Shown here piece by piece: positions 52,825 through 63,205 of a stretch of 64,000 nt of DNA. Both the position numbers and the translations under genes were made by a program. The notes below the pieces were generated by a model. The model worked only from the letters and a program-made list of their open reading frames with translations, was not told the origin of the DNA and did no database searches. Origin of the DNA: Asterias amurensis (taxonomy: Eukaryota; Echinodermata; Asteroidea; Forcipulatida; Asteriidae); assembly GCF_032118995.1 (NCBI RefSeq), contig NC_092651.1:23358349-23422348 (forward strand). Direction: 5' to 3'. Within the stretch, counting starts at the first letter, position 1. Each line of letters starts with the position of its first letter.

Positions 52825-55800
52825 ATGACATTGTCAGTGATGCTCAGTCATTTCTTGAGACACTGCAGAGGGCCTCTGGAAAGGACGTTGACCAGTGGGA
52901 CAAAGAGGCTTTACAGCGGGCTGTTGAGTGGGCAAAGTATTTTGAACAGGTATGAAGAAGGAGGGTAAAAGAATTGTATCAAACCTCAGAAAGGTGTTTC
53001 TGAAATGCTGCTGCTTTCCAGGGCCCAATTTCATAGAGCTGCTAAGCACACAAATTTGCTAAGCATGAAATTTCTTCCTTGATAGAAACAGGATTACCAA
53101 CCAAATTTTCATGTGATTTTCAGGATTTAGCAAACAACAGCTGAACACCAGTAACAAGCAATATGCAACAAATGGAAATTTGGTTTGTTATCCTGTTATT
53201 AATATCGAGGAGGAAATTTCATGCTAAAAAAAAAGAGCAAAATTTTGTGCTTAGCAGCTCTATGAAATTGGACCCAGGTTATAGCCTAAACAGTAACACA
53301 TCATCAGTCTCCTGAAGAACCGTCTCAAAAGAACATAATCTGCATAGCAAATAGAAACACACATGGTGTTTACATAAACCAAAATACCTCACAATGCATT
53401 GCCTCAAAATCCCCAAAACATGCATTTTGTAATCTGCCATTATACACTTTCGAAACAGAAAAAAAAAATTAACAGATTTACAAATAATTTACAGGGTTTA
53501 CAGAAGGTAATGGTGACAGACTTCTCTTGAAATATTATTCCATGAAATGCTTTACTTTTTGAGAAAACATTAAAACAATTTCAATTCTCGATTGCGAGAA
53601 TTACGGATTTATTTAAAACACATGTCATGACACGGCGAAACGTGCGGAAACAAGAGTGGGTTTTCCCGTTATTTTCTCCCGACTCCGATGACCCATTTAG
53701 CCTAAATATTCACAGGTTTGTTATTTTATATGTTAGTTGTAATACACGAAGTGTGGGACTTGGACAATACTGTTTACCAAAAGTGTATAATGGCTTTAAA
53801 GCAGCAACAGGTTGTATGGCTTCTGACTGGCATCCACGAACAAAGATATTGAGAAAATAAGGAGACCAATAATTAAAAGTCAATTTTTTATTGAGAAAGT
53901 ACCTCCTAAAAACTATGTTACTCCAGAGGGAGTTGTTTCTCTCAATGTATGGCAACAGCTCTCTGTTGCTACTACGGAGTAAGTTTTAATGCTATAATGT
54001 AAATTTTGAGTAATTGTCCAGCGGTCGATTTCACAAAGAGTTAGGACTAGTCCGAACTTAGGACTAGTCCTAAGAGATATCAAAAACGTACGGCTCGTCC
54101 ACAGTTAGGACGAGTAACTCGTCCTAACTAGAGATATGACTAGTCTTAACTCTTTGTGAAATCGACCCCATTGCCTTTTTTAAAGGCAGTGGACACTATT
54201 GGTAATTACTCAAAATAATTATCAGCATAAAACCTCACTAGGTAACGAGTAATGGGGAGAGGTTGATAGTATAAAACATTGTGAGAAACGGCTCCCTCTG
54301 AAGTGACATAGTTTTCGAAAAAGAAGTAATTTTCCCAAATTTGATTTTGAGACCTCAAGTTTAGAATTTGAGGTCTCGAAATCGAGCATCTGAAAGCACA
54401 CAACTTCGTGTGACAAGGGTGTTTGTTTATTTCTTTCATATCTTGCAACTTCGACGACCAATTGAGCTCAAATTTTATGCATGTTTAGATACACCAAGAG
54501 AGAAGACTGGTCATGCTGGTCTATGACAATTACCAATAGTGTCCACTGTCTTTAAGAACTGCCTTGCATTTATAGTAGCTGTTTCTTTTAAAATATTTTA
54601 CTTTTGTTTTCTTGAAGGTTCACCAGAAGCTTTTGAACAGACCTCACAAAATCCAAAAGCTCAATAGAGGGCTCTATCTGATTGGTCACCTTCCAGGAGC
54701 AGCTCTCAGCCAATTGGAGGTCACCTTTGAAGCTCTTGGCCAATCAGTAAGGCTGTTATTCCAGGTAAGGCTGAACATGTTTTATGACCGTTGAAAGAAA
54801 GTTGGACATGTTTGAAATTGATGTTGCTGGTGCTATAAAATACATGTATGACTATACGCCTCTCTTAATACTTATGCATGATGTCATAATTCTTACCCAA
54901 AATGAGGCTATGGGTGCACGTCCCCCATCACTTGCAGTGGCTGCACCCATCGCCTCGTTTTGGATTAGCATTGTGACGTACATGTACCTCATGCATAAAT
55001 ATTAAGAAAGGCGTATACACCTTGCAACTTGTGACATCACATGTTCAACCGAGAGCCATCAACTGGACTTTCTGCAGCCTCAATTTGTTTAATTTTGTTT
55101 GTATATATTTGTGTCTCTTGATCGGTTCTAAAGGCCCTGTAACAGGAGGCAATTTACAGGCAACCAGTTGCTGAGGTGTCAGGGAAGCACCGGACTTTAG
55201 CTCTGGTGTTTCCGATCAGCAGAGTGTGGGTTCAAGTCCTGGTCTTGACACTTGTGTTCTCTAGCAAGACAGTTTTATATTTTAATATTTGACCGTCATT
55301 GCTGTCAGAAATCTGCATTCCTGTTCCCAAACTTTAACTTTTTGCATACTGACAAAGAACCAAACACAATTGGGGGATTGTGCCATTTCTATCGCAGCAC
55401 AGAGGATGTGGAATCATCTTCCTCAAAACATCAGGCAATCTACTTCATTAGCCAATTTCAAAACTTTGCTTAAAACTCAGCCTGTAATGTACAGCGCTAT
55501 GAGCAATGACTGTTGGATTAGCGCCTAATAAATTTAATGAACGATTGAATGTTTGATTGCTTCGTCCTCCTCCAGATTTGACGTGAAGCGGTAGGTGTGT
55601 TGTGTAATGCACATTCCAAGAACCAGTTACACTTGTGCAGTGAAGGGGTTCGCCCAGTTGTTTAAGGCAGTTGCTGGTGAATGCGCCGAGCACCTTGTAA
55701 AACCTTGGGTCTCATTAAAAAAAAATTGTTTTATTAAATAACTCTTTCTTATTGATCGATTTCAATAATCTCAATTACTTACAGATATTACTTCAGAACC

Positions 55801-58800
55801 CTTACCTCAGCTCTAGCTTACATAAGGAAGTGATAAGGCAGTACAGTCTACTAGGCCAAGGAGTTACTTCCGCAGTCGATGCAAGCACGCCTCAAAATGA
55901 AACAGGCGGCCCTGAGAATCCAGCGAGCAATATATTCATAACGGTTTGTAGACCCTCGATTCCTTCTCTTACAACCCCTTACCAAGAGTGGCTTCAAGCC
56001 TCGTTTGGGGAGATCATGCATACCCCAATCCCCCCAACACCCCCCCCCCCAAAAAAAAAAAAAATAAATAAATAAATAATAAATAAATAAAAATAAAAAC
56101 AAAATACAGAACTTGCATACACCAACAACAAAACAAAAAATCATTTTAATAAGAAATCTGCTGTTTTAAAAAAAAAAAAAAAAAAAAAAAATTAAACAAA
56201 ATTATTTGGGTGTGTGATAATTCAGGATTTTTGGCTGATATCGTGATAGTTCAAGATTCTCTTTGTCGTGTTGTAAATGAACTGTAAATTCTTGAAAATT
56301 GAAATTCAGGCGTGTCAGTCTCGACCGAGAGAAGGCATCAACCCATTTTTCATGATTGTGAACTTTTTGTAAAATGGCACTTTTGCAGTAATTTCTCACA
56401 TTGATTTTAAGAACTCTACAATTTGCTGGATACAATTTTTAAAGGCTTTAACTTAACAATTTGTAGGCAATCTTTCAGGTCTGCATTTGGATAATGGCAA
56501 TGTTGTTATCATTTTCCTTTGTGTATGTTTATTTGCTTTATAGTGTCCATTTCCACCTTGTATTTTCATTTTGTAATCCTCTTTATTTCATTGATGCATT
56601 TTTAATATTGATTGTGTCTTGTTATGCTCGCATTCTGTTTCAGTTTACTTTCCTCTGTATGTTGTTATTATTTGCCTTTGTGTAATTGTATATATTTGTT
56701 TGCTTTAAAGTGTAGATTGTAACCTTGTGTTTCATTTTTCATTCCTATTGATGCATTTTTGACATTGCTCAAAAGTCAAAATGTCTTTTTTTTAAATGTT
56801 TTTTTTTTTACCCTGTTTCATTTTACATTCCTCTATATTTCATTGATGCATTTGTAATACTGTTGTGTCTTTTTACGTATTTTTCTAAATTAATAATTGA
56901 TGCCAGCAGGGATAGGCCTATCTATCGAGTAACTTTTAGTTCTTTGTTGGCGAGACAGACATAACCCCACACTATGGTTTGGGCTCTTGTGACCAGTTTT
57001 GTTTCTTGATCTGTTTCTTCCATTCAGTACATTTTAAAATGTGTTAATTGCTTTTGACCATTTTAATAAGGGGGCGCAATATAAAATGTTAGAATTGTTT
57101 TTATTATTATCTATTTTTGAATTTTTGCCTTTGACCATTGTTGACATGCTCTAAAAGATATATTTAAGTAAAATGAATAAAAGCTTCTATCCTCTTCGCT
57201 AAATTGTACCAAATCTACTTGCATTTTCTTGAAGGACATAACAAGATTTGCCAAAGAAAAAGCAACACGATTGTGCCTACTGCAGATGAGAGAGAAACTA
57301 ACCAAGGCACTTGCACATGAGCTGAACATAGAAGGTAAGAGAAAGAACCTGAACTCTTGCTTTAACTTAAAGGAACACATTGCCTTGGATCGGACGAGTT
57401 GGTCTATAAAAAGCGTTTGTAAACGTTTTTTATAAAATGCATATGGTTGGAAGATGTTTTAAAAGTAGAATACAATGATCCACACAAGTTTGCCTCGAAA
57501 TTGTGTGGTTTTCCTTTTACTGTGCGAACTAACATGGTAGGCCATTTATGGGAGTCAGAAATTTGACACTCATAATGGCCGACCGTGTTAGTTCTCGACC
57601 GATCCGAGGCAAGGTGTTCCTTTAATGTTTGTATTGGTAACTGATGGCTATTCGGTACTTCCTTCTGATGTACATGTAACAGGTATAGAATGCATATTAG
57701 TGCATTGTCACAGAATTCAGCCCAGTTCATACTTCCTGCAAATGCGAATTCGAATACGAATGTGAAGCAAATTTTGGTGACGCAACAATCGGCACGTGCT
57801 TCATTTCCAATTGTGAAGCAAGGAACACCGCTTCGCACGAAGCATTTGCAGGAAGTATGATTTGGGCTTAAAGGAACGTTACAGAATTGTTAAGAAACAA
57901 AAATCGTGAAGATCACAGATTTACATAACACTTACACATCCCTTGAAATATTTCTGTCTGAAATGTCATATTTGATGAGAAATAAATAGTATTAATTTCG
58001 TGTTTGGATGGAGTTTATCGCTCAGCGAGCGTTTTATTCATTTTTGTTTTGGCATCGATGCAATGCAAAATTTGTAATAGGTTTTTCACTATTCTCTCGC
58101 GACCCTGATGGTCGATCAATCTCAAACTTCTACAGGTTTGTCAGTTTATGTGTCTGATGGATTACATTAAGTGCTTACACTGCCAGCAACTGTTTTGTAA
58201 GCAAAAACCAATTCGTAATGTTCCTTTAAATCACGAGGTGAAATCTCAGATTTTTTATACTGATTGGTTGTGGAGCAGGATTGAAGGCTATACCTTAATA
58301 GAATGATTGTCATTACTTATTTTTACATCAATGTTTAGTTCTAAGTACATTTGTTCTTTGTTTAGGAAAAGATGTTCATCAAGTTGACCTGGAGACCAAT
58401 GCCCTGCTTCTACGTAACCACCTGATGCATCACATGACTGATAGTCAATCTAAACAGAAGTGAGTATTGTTTTTAATCAAATCAAAATTGTCTTTGTTCA
58501 ACCCCAAATCAGTTTAAACATAAGTAAGATTGTTTCTTGAATTATTTTTTTGTATTAGGACCATGGAGTATCTAAACAAACACTTGCAGTATGTAGCCAG
58601 TCAGACCAAAGGCCTGGTAAGTATGTATAATTCTTAATTCTAGGCGGTCAATTTTACAAAGATCCTAGGGGATGCTAAAAACTTAAGGCTAGTCTAAAAA
58701 TAGGCTCGTCCTAACTCAAGATAAGACTAGTCTTAACTCTTTGTGAAACCCACACCTGGTCAGATTGCTTTTTGTCTCAGTCTTCTGTGTTTTGTATTGT

Positions 58801-59175
58801 ATTGTTTTTCTTAAAAGAAAAAAACCAAATGAGTAAAAAAATATAACAAATAGCTCTGCCTATGACATATTGTGAAAGCAACAGAGTGCTGATCTGTGGG
58901 GAATTCCTGCCCTTTATAACTGCTCATCATTATTTTCTTTTGCCCAACTATCGGAAACATGATTTTTTGACCGACTTGTTTTTGGTCTCTACCCTGAATC
59001 TTTCCACCTGTTTGTGTTGATTTTGAAGGAAATAATCGGGTCCATCTTAGGTTTACCTGGAGCCGAAAGTGAGGCAGAATCTGCTGCCCTGAAGCGATGC
59101 GAGGAATACGTCTTCAATTGGATGATGGAGAACAGAGTAAAATCATCAGTCGATGACAATATGGAAAATGGATGA
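52821..59175 (+). CDS. FANCF: FANCF-like Fanconi anaemia core-complex protein (7 coding exons)
   Basis: Coding exons: 52821-52949, 54618-54764, 55785-55943, 57235-57334, 58366-58459, 58559-58616, 59029-59175. All borders are GT-AG and the phases agree, giving 277 residues. An acceptor ending at 52778 shows a 5' noncoding exon. The recognition rests on N-terminal similarity recalled from vertebrate FANCF: W27DKEALQRAVEWAKYFEQVHQ against a WD...RALQWARYLRHIHRR pattern, then TFEALGQSVRLLFQILLQNP against an FQALGxxDVLLSLRLLEN pattern, and a later LLL...L.EIIGSILGLP block. The protein is helical, without signal peptide or membrane segment. In the known family FANCF is an adaptor inside the nuclear FA core ubiquitin-ligase complex. 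Human FANCF is a single-exon gene of 374 residues; this protein stops about 90 residues earlier. Either the C-terminal helical part is absent or a further exon was missed. If not FANCF it is an unrecognised conserved helical protein. Confidence 0.7.
53020..53280. mobile_element. Foldback MITE family I, well preserved
   Basis: GGGCCCAATTTCATAGAGCT to AGCTCTATGAAATTGGACCC with TGCTAAGCA motifs. Arms of about 100 bp pair around the centre. Intron 1 of the FANCF-like gene. Confidence 0.88.
53436..53799. mobile_element. MITE family C, third copy
   Basis: GCCATTATACACTTTCG to CCAAAAGTGTATAATGGCTTT. Same internal blocks as 12041-12413, such as TTACAGGGTTTACAGAAGGT. Confidence 0.88.
54021..54171. 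mobile_element. Foldback MITE family F
   Basis: GCGGTCGATTTCACAAAGAG to CTCTTTGTGAAATCGACC, with GGACTAGTCC blocks inside. Lies directly before the next MITE. Confidence 0.85.
54184..54551 (+). mobile_element. MITE family B
   Basis: Full copy with TTAA borders, ending about 65 bp before the acceptor of exon 2 of the FANCF-like gene. Confidence 0.9.
55172..55270 (+). repeat. tRNA-like SINE head
   Basis: GAGTGTGGGTTCAAGTCCTGGTCTTGACACTTGTGTTCTCTAGCAAGAC matches the heads at 26838 and 62400 (complement). Confidence 0.55.
55290..55530 (+). mobile_element. LINE 3'-end fragment (L2/CR1-like)
   Basis: Translation gives AQRMWNHLPQNIRQSTSLAN followed by FKTLLKTQ, the C-terminal signature of L2/CR1 ORF2, then a short 3' tail with AATAAATTTAATGAA. 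Intron 2 of the FANCF-like gene. Confidence 0.75.
55600..55715 (+). repeat. SINE body fragment
   Basis: AAGAACCAGTTACACTTGTGCAGTGAAGGGGTTCGCCCAG...GAGCACCTTGTAAAACC matches 25440-25530. Confidence 0.55.
56038..56094 (+). repeat. C-run/A-run tract and AAATA microsatellite
   Basis: Eleven or twelve C followed by about twelve A, then (AAAT)n. Similar C-run then A-run tracts occur near 2600 and 5222. Confidence 0.9.
57371..57620. mobile_element. MITE family D, short copy
   Basis: AGGAACACATTGCCTTGGAT to GATCCGAGGCAAGGTGTTCCT, TTAA on both sides. The right half is shorter than in 44187-44568. Confidence 0.85.
57700..57870. mobile_element. Small inverted-repeat element
   Basis: AGCCCAGTTCATACTTCCTGC at the left and GCAGGAAGTATGATTTGGGCT at the right, with AATGCGAATTCG and TTCGCACGAAGCATT inside. 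It directly precedes a family-E MITE. Confidence 0.75.
57872..58225. mobile_element. MITE family E, second copy
   Basis: AGGAACGTTACAGAATTGTT to ACCAATTCGTAATGTTCCT, TTAA on both sides; opposite orientation to 42495-42845. Confidence 0.88.
58640..58752. mobile_element. MITE family F, short diverged copy
   Basis: GGCGGTCAATTTTACAAAG to CTCTTTGTGAAACCCAC with CTAGTC blocks. Between exons 6 and 7 of the FANCF-like gene. Confidence 0.65.
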
Positions 59176-59362
59176 AAATCATCTTTGGTAAATACTCCAA
59201 CAAATTTTGACCATAAAAACTTACTTGGTGAGAAGCACTGCATACAGATGATGAACGTATCGAAGGATTCCCTTTGAGGTAATATGATTTGGATTAGCCC
59301 TGACGGCCTTACACTTTCGTTTTGTACTACAGTGACGTCCTGGACATCGGGGTACATTTCTG

Positions 59363-59928
59363 GGGCGGAAAATTTTTACAGCTTCATAACTCAAATCTTA
59401 CCTGCAAGAAAGCACCAATTTCAACAGATTCACATTCCATGGCAGCATATGTTTTTCTGCGGTGGGTTTTGATCGTCATATATTCTTCACAAATCCGTCA
59501 TTTTCATGAAATAATGCAGCTCCCAACGTTAAGGAATTCCCATTTTTGTTCGTACTCTCACAGTTTGCCGTGTGTACGCAAGAGACGCACGACGCGCAAA
59601 TTTTGAATTGTGTTGTTAACGCTGTGCAGTCAAGATACGGTGACCAAGAATTCATGCGTCTAAGCTTGCATCATGCGTCTTGCACGCGAATGTATACGCG
59701 TACGCACGACAACAGACAACACTGTGAGAAAACGATCGAAACGGGAATTTTTTAACGTTGGAAGCTGCATTATTTCACGAAAATGACGGATTTGTGAAGA
59801 AAATATGAGGACCAAAACCCACCGCAGAAAAATGTATGCCGCCATGGAATGTGAATCTGTTGAAATTAGTGGCTTGTTGCAGGTAAGATTTAAGTTATGA
59901 AGCTGTGAAATTTTTCCGCCCCAGAAAC
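59363..59928. mobile_element. Large foldback element with about 180-bp arms
   Basis: The left arm (59363-59542: GGGGCGGAAAATTTTTACAG, CACATTCCATGGCAGCATA, CTCACAAATCCGTCATTTTC-like, AATAATGCAGCTCCCAACGTT) is repeated inverted at 59748-59928. The roughly 200-bp loop has many CGCGTACGCACG-type CpGs, unlike the surrounding DNA. Confidence 0.9.
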
Positions 59929-60360
59929 AGGCCTCAATAGTTAGATTTGGATAAGTTTCACCCAATTTGAATCTGAGAAAGGATTTGGCCATGAGTTTTC
60001 TGAGGGTTGTGGTGTCAATACACAAATGCTGCAGCAAAAGATGCGGTTTGGGCCCGCTGTCAGCTAACTAAATGTGGATGGATATCATATATGTGATTGG
60101 GTTTTGTGCCCTGAACACCCGGCGAGGTAGATATTTAATGGTATTTAAAGAAATGTTTGGCACAAAATAGAAACTTTGAATACAAAAAGTGTCTTTTTAA
60201 AAAGAAGTAGGTGTTGGATTTATTAAATCAACAGCTCCCTTAGGTTTTGACATTTTTCTACTCGGTAGATTTTTTTGGCTACAACTTAATATGAATTCTA
60301 TGCAAAATCTTAGTTTTAATAAAAATATAAGAGGTTACTGATAGGTAATAAAGTCACCTT

Positions 60361-60656
60361 GGCCCAATTTCATTGCGCTGCTTAATGGTAAGCAAATTTG
60401 TGTGCTTACTGTAGCAGAATTACTGTAGCAGAAAAATTTGCTTAAGCCTTAGCTTATTTCACAGGTTAGCAGAAAAATTGGGCGCCCATATTGCGCATTT
60501 ACAGTTGGTTTGCATTGTGATGTCATTTATTTTTGTGCGGTAAGCACCGAAAGGTTAGCATGCCTTTTCGTGTGCTTACGGTTAGCAGCGCTATGAAATA
60601 GAAATTGCACAGTAAGCACAAAATCGGCCACTAAGCAGCGCTATGAAATTGGGCCG
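60361..60656. mobile_element. Foldback MITE family I
   Basis: GGCCCAATTTCATTGCGCTGC to GCAGCGCTATGAAATTGGGCC. Interior GTAAGCACCGAAAGGTTAGC matches 19867-19890. Confidence 0.88.
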
Positions 60657-60881
60657 TGGAAACATAATTTTTTCTTCTTCAAACATTAGAGTGTGTGTAT
60701 GTTAATGAACAATAAAATAATTTTTTTAGTAATTGTTTGTAACGATTTATATGTTTAAAAAATAGATAAAGTTGTTTGGGGGGACTCTGCCTTTGTGACG
60801 TCAATCGAGGCAGACTTTGTCTCGATCGAACATCGAACACACGTACGTGCAAGCACATGCAAGTCCTAGTCATGAGTTTGT

Positions 60882-61085
60882 ATGTATCGAAAACAGTTTT
60901 TTTTCTTGCATTTTTCCGGCACTGCGACCAGGTGTCTGCTGGATGCAGCAAAACACCTTAAGTTTGCAAAGTGGTTCGGTCCGACGTCTTTTCCAGCGCT
61001 GTGCAGCAAACACTTCGAGCCGTCGCGCTTTAAGAATCGGGAATACACCACACATTTTGACTGGAAGAGAAAAGTTCTTTTCTAA
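60882..61085 (+). pseudogene. THAP zinc-finger fragment
   Basis: An open frame containing KFAKWFGPTSFPALCSKHFE followed by PSRFKN and FDWKRKVLF. The ALCSKHFEPSRF block is the Cys-His half of a THAP (C2CH) DNA-binding domain, preceded by the expected W/F-P-T. The N-terminal half with the first two zinc-binding cysteines and the start of a host protein are not visible, and the reading stops soon after. Downstream an acceptor-like TTTTTTCCAG at about 61110 leads into a short open stretch of no known similarity. THAP domains occur in host transcription factors and in P-element-type transposases; this could be a remnant of either. Confidence 0.5.
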
Positions 61086-61827
61086 AACATGACGCCATCC
61101 CAAAATTTTTTCCAGCTAGTGGGAAGTCGAAGAAGGTACCTGAAAGACGTAACGAACCTAAAGGAGCATTTGCCTAACGTGAAAAAAATCAGGTATTGTT
61201 TCAACTTTGAGGGCATGTTTATAGCTTGCACCAGGTATCACTATCTTGTGTTGGCACTGCATGCGATTCACCATGCTGGGTAATCCGAGTGGACCGTCCG
61301 CAAAGCAGCCATACAGTGTGTGCAGTCTGTGACTGTAGTTCTGTACGTAGGCATTATACCGATTAGGCACCCAGACAGAGTGTACGGGGCCAGACTACAC
61401 AGTGCCCTCTCGGGTGGCACCTACTTTGAAAATTGTGAATAAAATGGAAACTAGTTTATAGAACCCTAGTTAACTGTTCATTCATACTCCACTCATCAAA
61501 AGTGACAAAAGCTATATTTTGACAAAATACCACTTCCAGGTGACTTTAAACTGTTTTTTAAATGTTATTTGTATTGTTTTTTAAGGTGATCTTCCTTTAA
61601 AATAACTTTGCAAACTCCCACAAGAGGATATGAACACCAAGCTGGCAACAACCAATCTTTCTCATACAAACATTGGGTTTAACATTTATAAATTGCACAA
61701 ATTAAGAAATTTGACTAAATAACTAGACCACAATACTTATTCTAGTCATTGTGAAATCAGCGGTTTAGCTTGGTAGGATTCAAACCCCAAACCTTGTGAT
61801 TGCAAGTCCTGCAGTCTAACCTGTGGA

Positions 61828-61932
61828 CTGTGGTTGCGTTGTGGTTGCGTTTTGGTTGCGTTGTGGTTGCGTTGTGGTTGTGTTGTGGTTGTGTTGTGGT
61901 TGCGTTGTGGTTGCGTTGTGGTTGCATTGTGC
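61828..61932 (-). repeat. 11-bp minisatellite
   Basis: About ten units of TGGTTGCGTTG (variants TGTGTTG and TTTTGG). It makes open frames on both strands that are not genes. Confidence 0.92.
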
Positions 61933-62174
61933 ACAAGGGAAGTCTATAAGGCTCTATATGACCCCCCATTCCGGCACACAAAGTACTTTTTGTCCCAGTA
62001 AAAGAAGGTTGTAAGCAGTAAAATAAATAGTTCCTGACAACAAGAAAAACAGTGCAGTGTTACGTTTTTGTTGCTAGAAGTACTCCCAAAGTTTTTCCGT
62101 TTCCACAGAGAAAATAAACTTGATCCAGCATGACATACGAATGGCATAAATAATAATACATGTAACCAATTCTT

Positions 62175-62462
62175 ATATAACGCATTTCACAATAACCGTA
62201 TCAATGCGCTTTACATTAGTGCCCTGGTCATAGGGCCAATAACATCCTTTTTAATGTTTCTTAGCTCCCTTGGGAGTATACAACCTGGGCAACAGTTTAT
62301 ATCGCTTCAAAGGCTTTTACATCCACAATATCAATATGAGAAGCAATTATAGTAAAGTATCTTGCTCAAGGACACAAGTGTCACGACCGGGATTCGAACC
62401 CACACTCCGGTGACTGCACCAGAACTTGAATTCGATGCTCTTAACCACTCGGCCATGACACT
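62175..62462 (-). repeat. tRNA-derived SINE, full length
   Basis: Read on the minus strand: GTCATGGCCGAGTGGTTAAG (A-box region of a class II, Leu/Ser-like tRNA), GTGTGGGTTCGAATCCCGGTC (B box), then a body ending with a block complementary to CATTAGTGCCCTGGTC. No functional acceptor stem. Confidence 0.85.
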
Positions 62463-62834
62463 CTACAGCAAAAGACTTTTTCAAGTTTCACTTTCTAAAC
62501 TTCCTTTTTTTCACAGATTAAGTACAAAATTTAAGTATTAGGCTCCACAATAGACCATGCAAGTTTTTGTGAACCAATTGGTTGCCACATAAATTGCTTC
62601 TAGATGTGAAGGAAACAAACTTAGCGCTGAAACAAACCCCAATGTCTGAAAACTTTTGAGACTTTCATGGTCTACTTCATAAAACACTTTAGTAGAGTAT
62701 CACACTAAACATGCTAAATGTAAATGCAATAAAATTATAAAACTGAAGGTTAACCTAGCGTGTGTTTTGGCGGTCGTTGACAATAATTGTTTCAGTTTAA
62801 TTGGCCATTGATTAATCACTGGCCAACGATCGAA

Positions 62835-63154
62835 ACCATTATTGGTTGCATAAAACAACAAACCTGTGAAAATTTGGACTAAACTGGTCATCAAAGTTGC
62901 AAGAGAATAATCAAAGAAAAAACACCCTTGTTGCACAAGTTTGGGTGCTTTCAGATGCCTTATGAAAGGCGCCAGGCATTAAGTTTTTTAATTTTTGAGT
63001 GAGAACTTACTTTTTTTCTCAAAAAACGTTGTTACTTCAGGAGCCCTTTCTCACAAAGTTTTATGCTATCAACAGCTCTTCATTGCTCATTACCAGGTAA
63101 GTTTTTATGTAACAATAATTTTGAGTTATCACCAATAGTGTCCAGTGCCTTAAA
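62835..63154 (-). mobile_element. MITE family B, diverged reverse copy
   Basis: AACAACAAACCTGTGAAAATTTGGAC, then AAAAAACACCCTTGTTGCACAA, ending CACCAATAGTGTCCAGTGCCTT. The left end is eroded. Confidence 0.75.
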
Positions 63155-63205
63155 TGAGCTATTAATTCCACTGAATACATTTCAGTCTAAATCATCATGG
63201 TCCTA

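Larger units (their letters stand above)
59176..63205. other. Intergenic region after the FANCF-like gene
   Basis: Contains the FANCF-like 3' UTR of unknown extent, a large foldback, a family-I MITE, a THAP fragment, an 11-bp minisatellite, a SINE and a diverged family-B MITE. No complete gene is seen. Confidence 0.6.

Noticed and set aside
60776-60961. N-terminal extension of the THAP fragment in an overlapping frame
   Set aside because: It is in a different frame from the CSKHF motif and has no THAP-like cysteine spacing.
61746-62014. Open frames of repeated HNATTTQPQRN on the minus strand and CGCVVVALWL on the plus strand
   Set aside because: Products of the 11-bp minisatellite in several frames; no gene structure around them.
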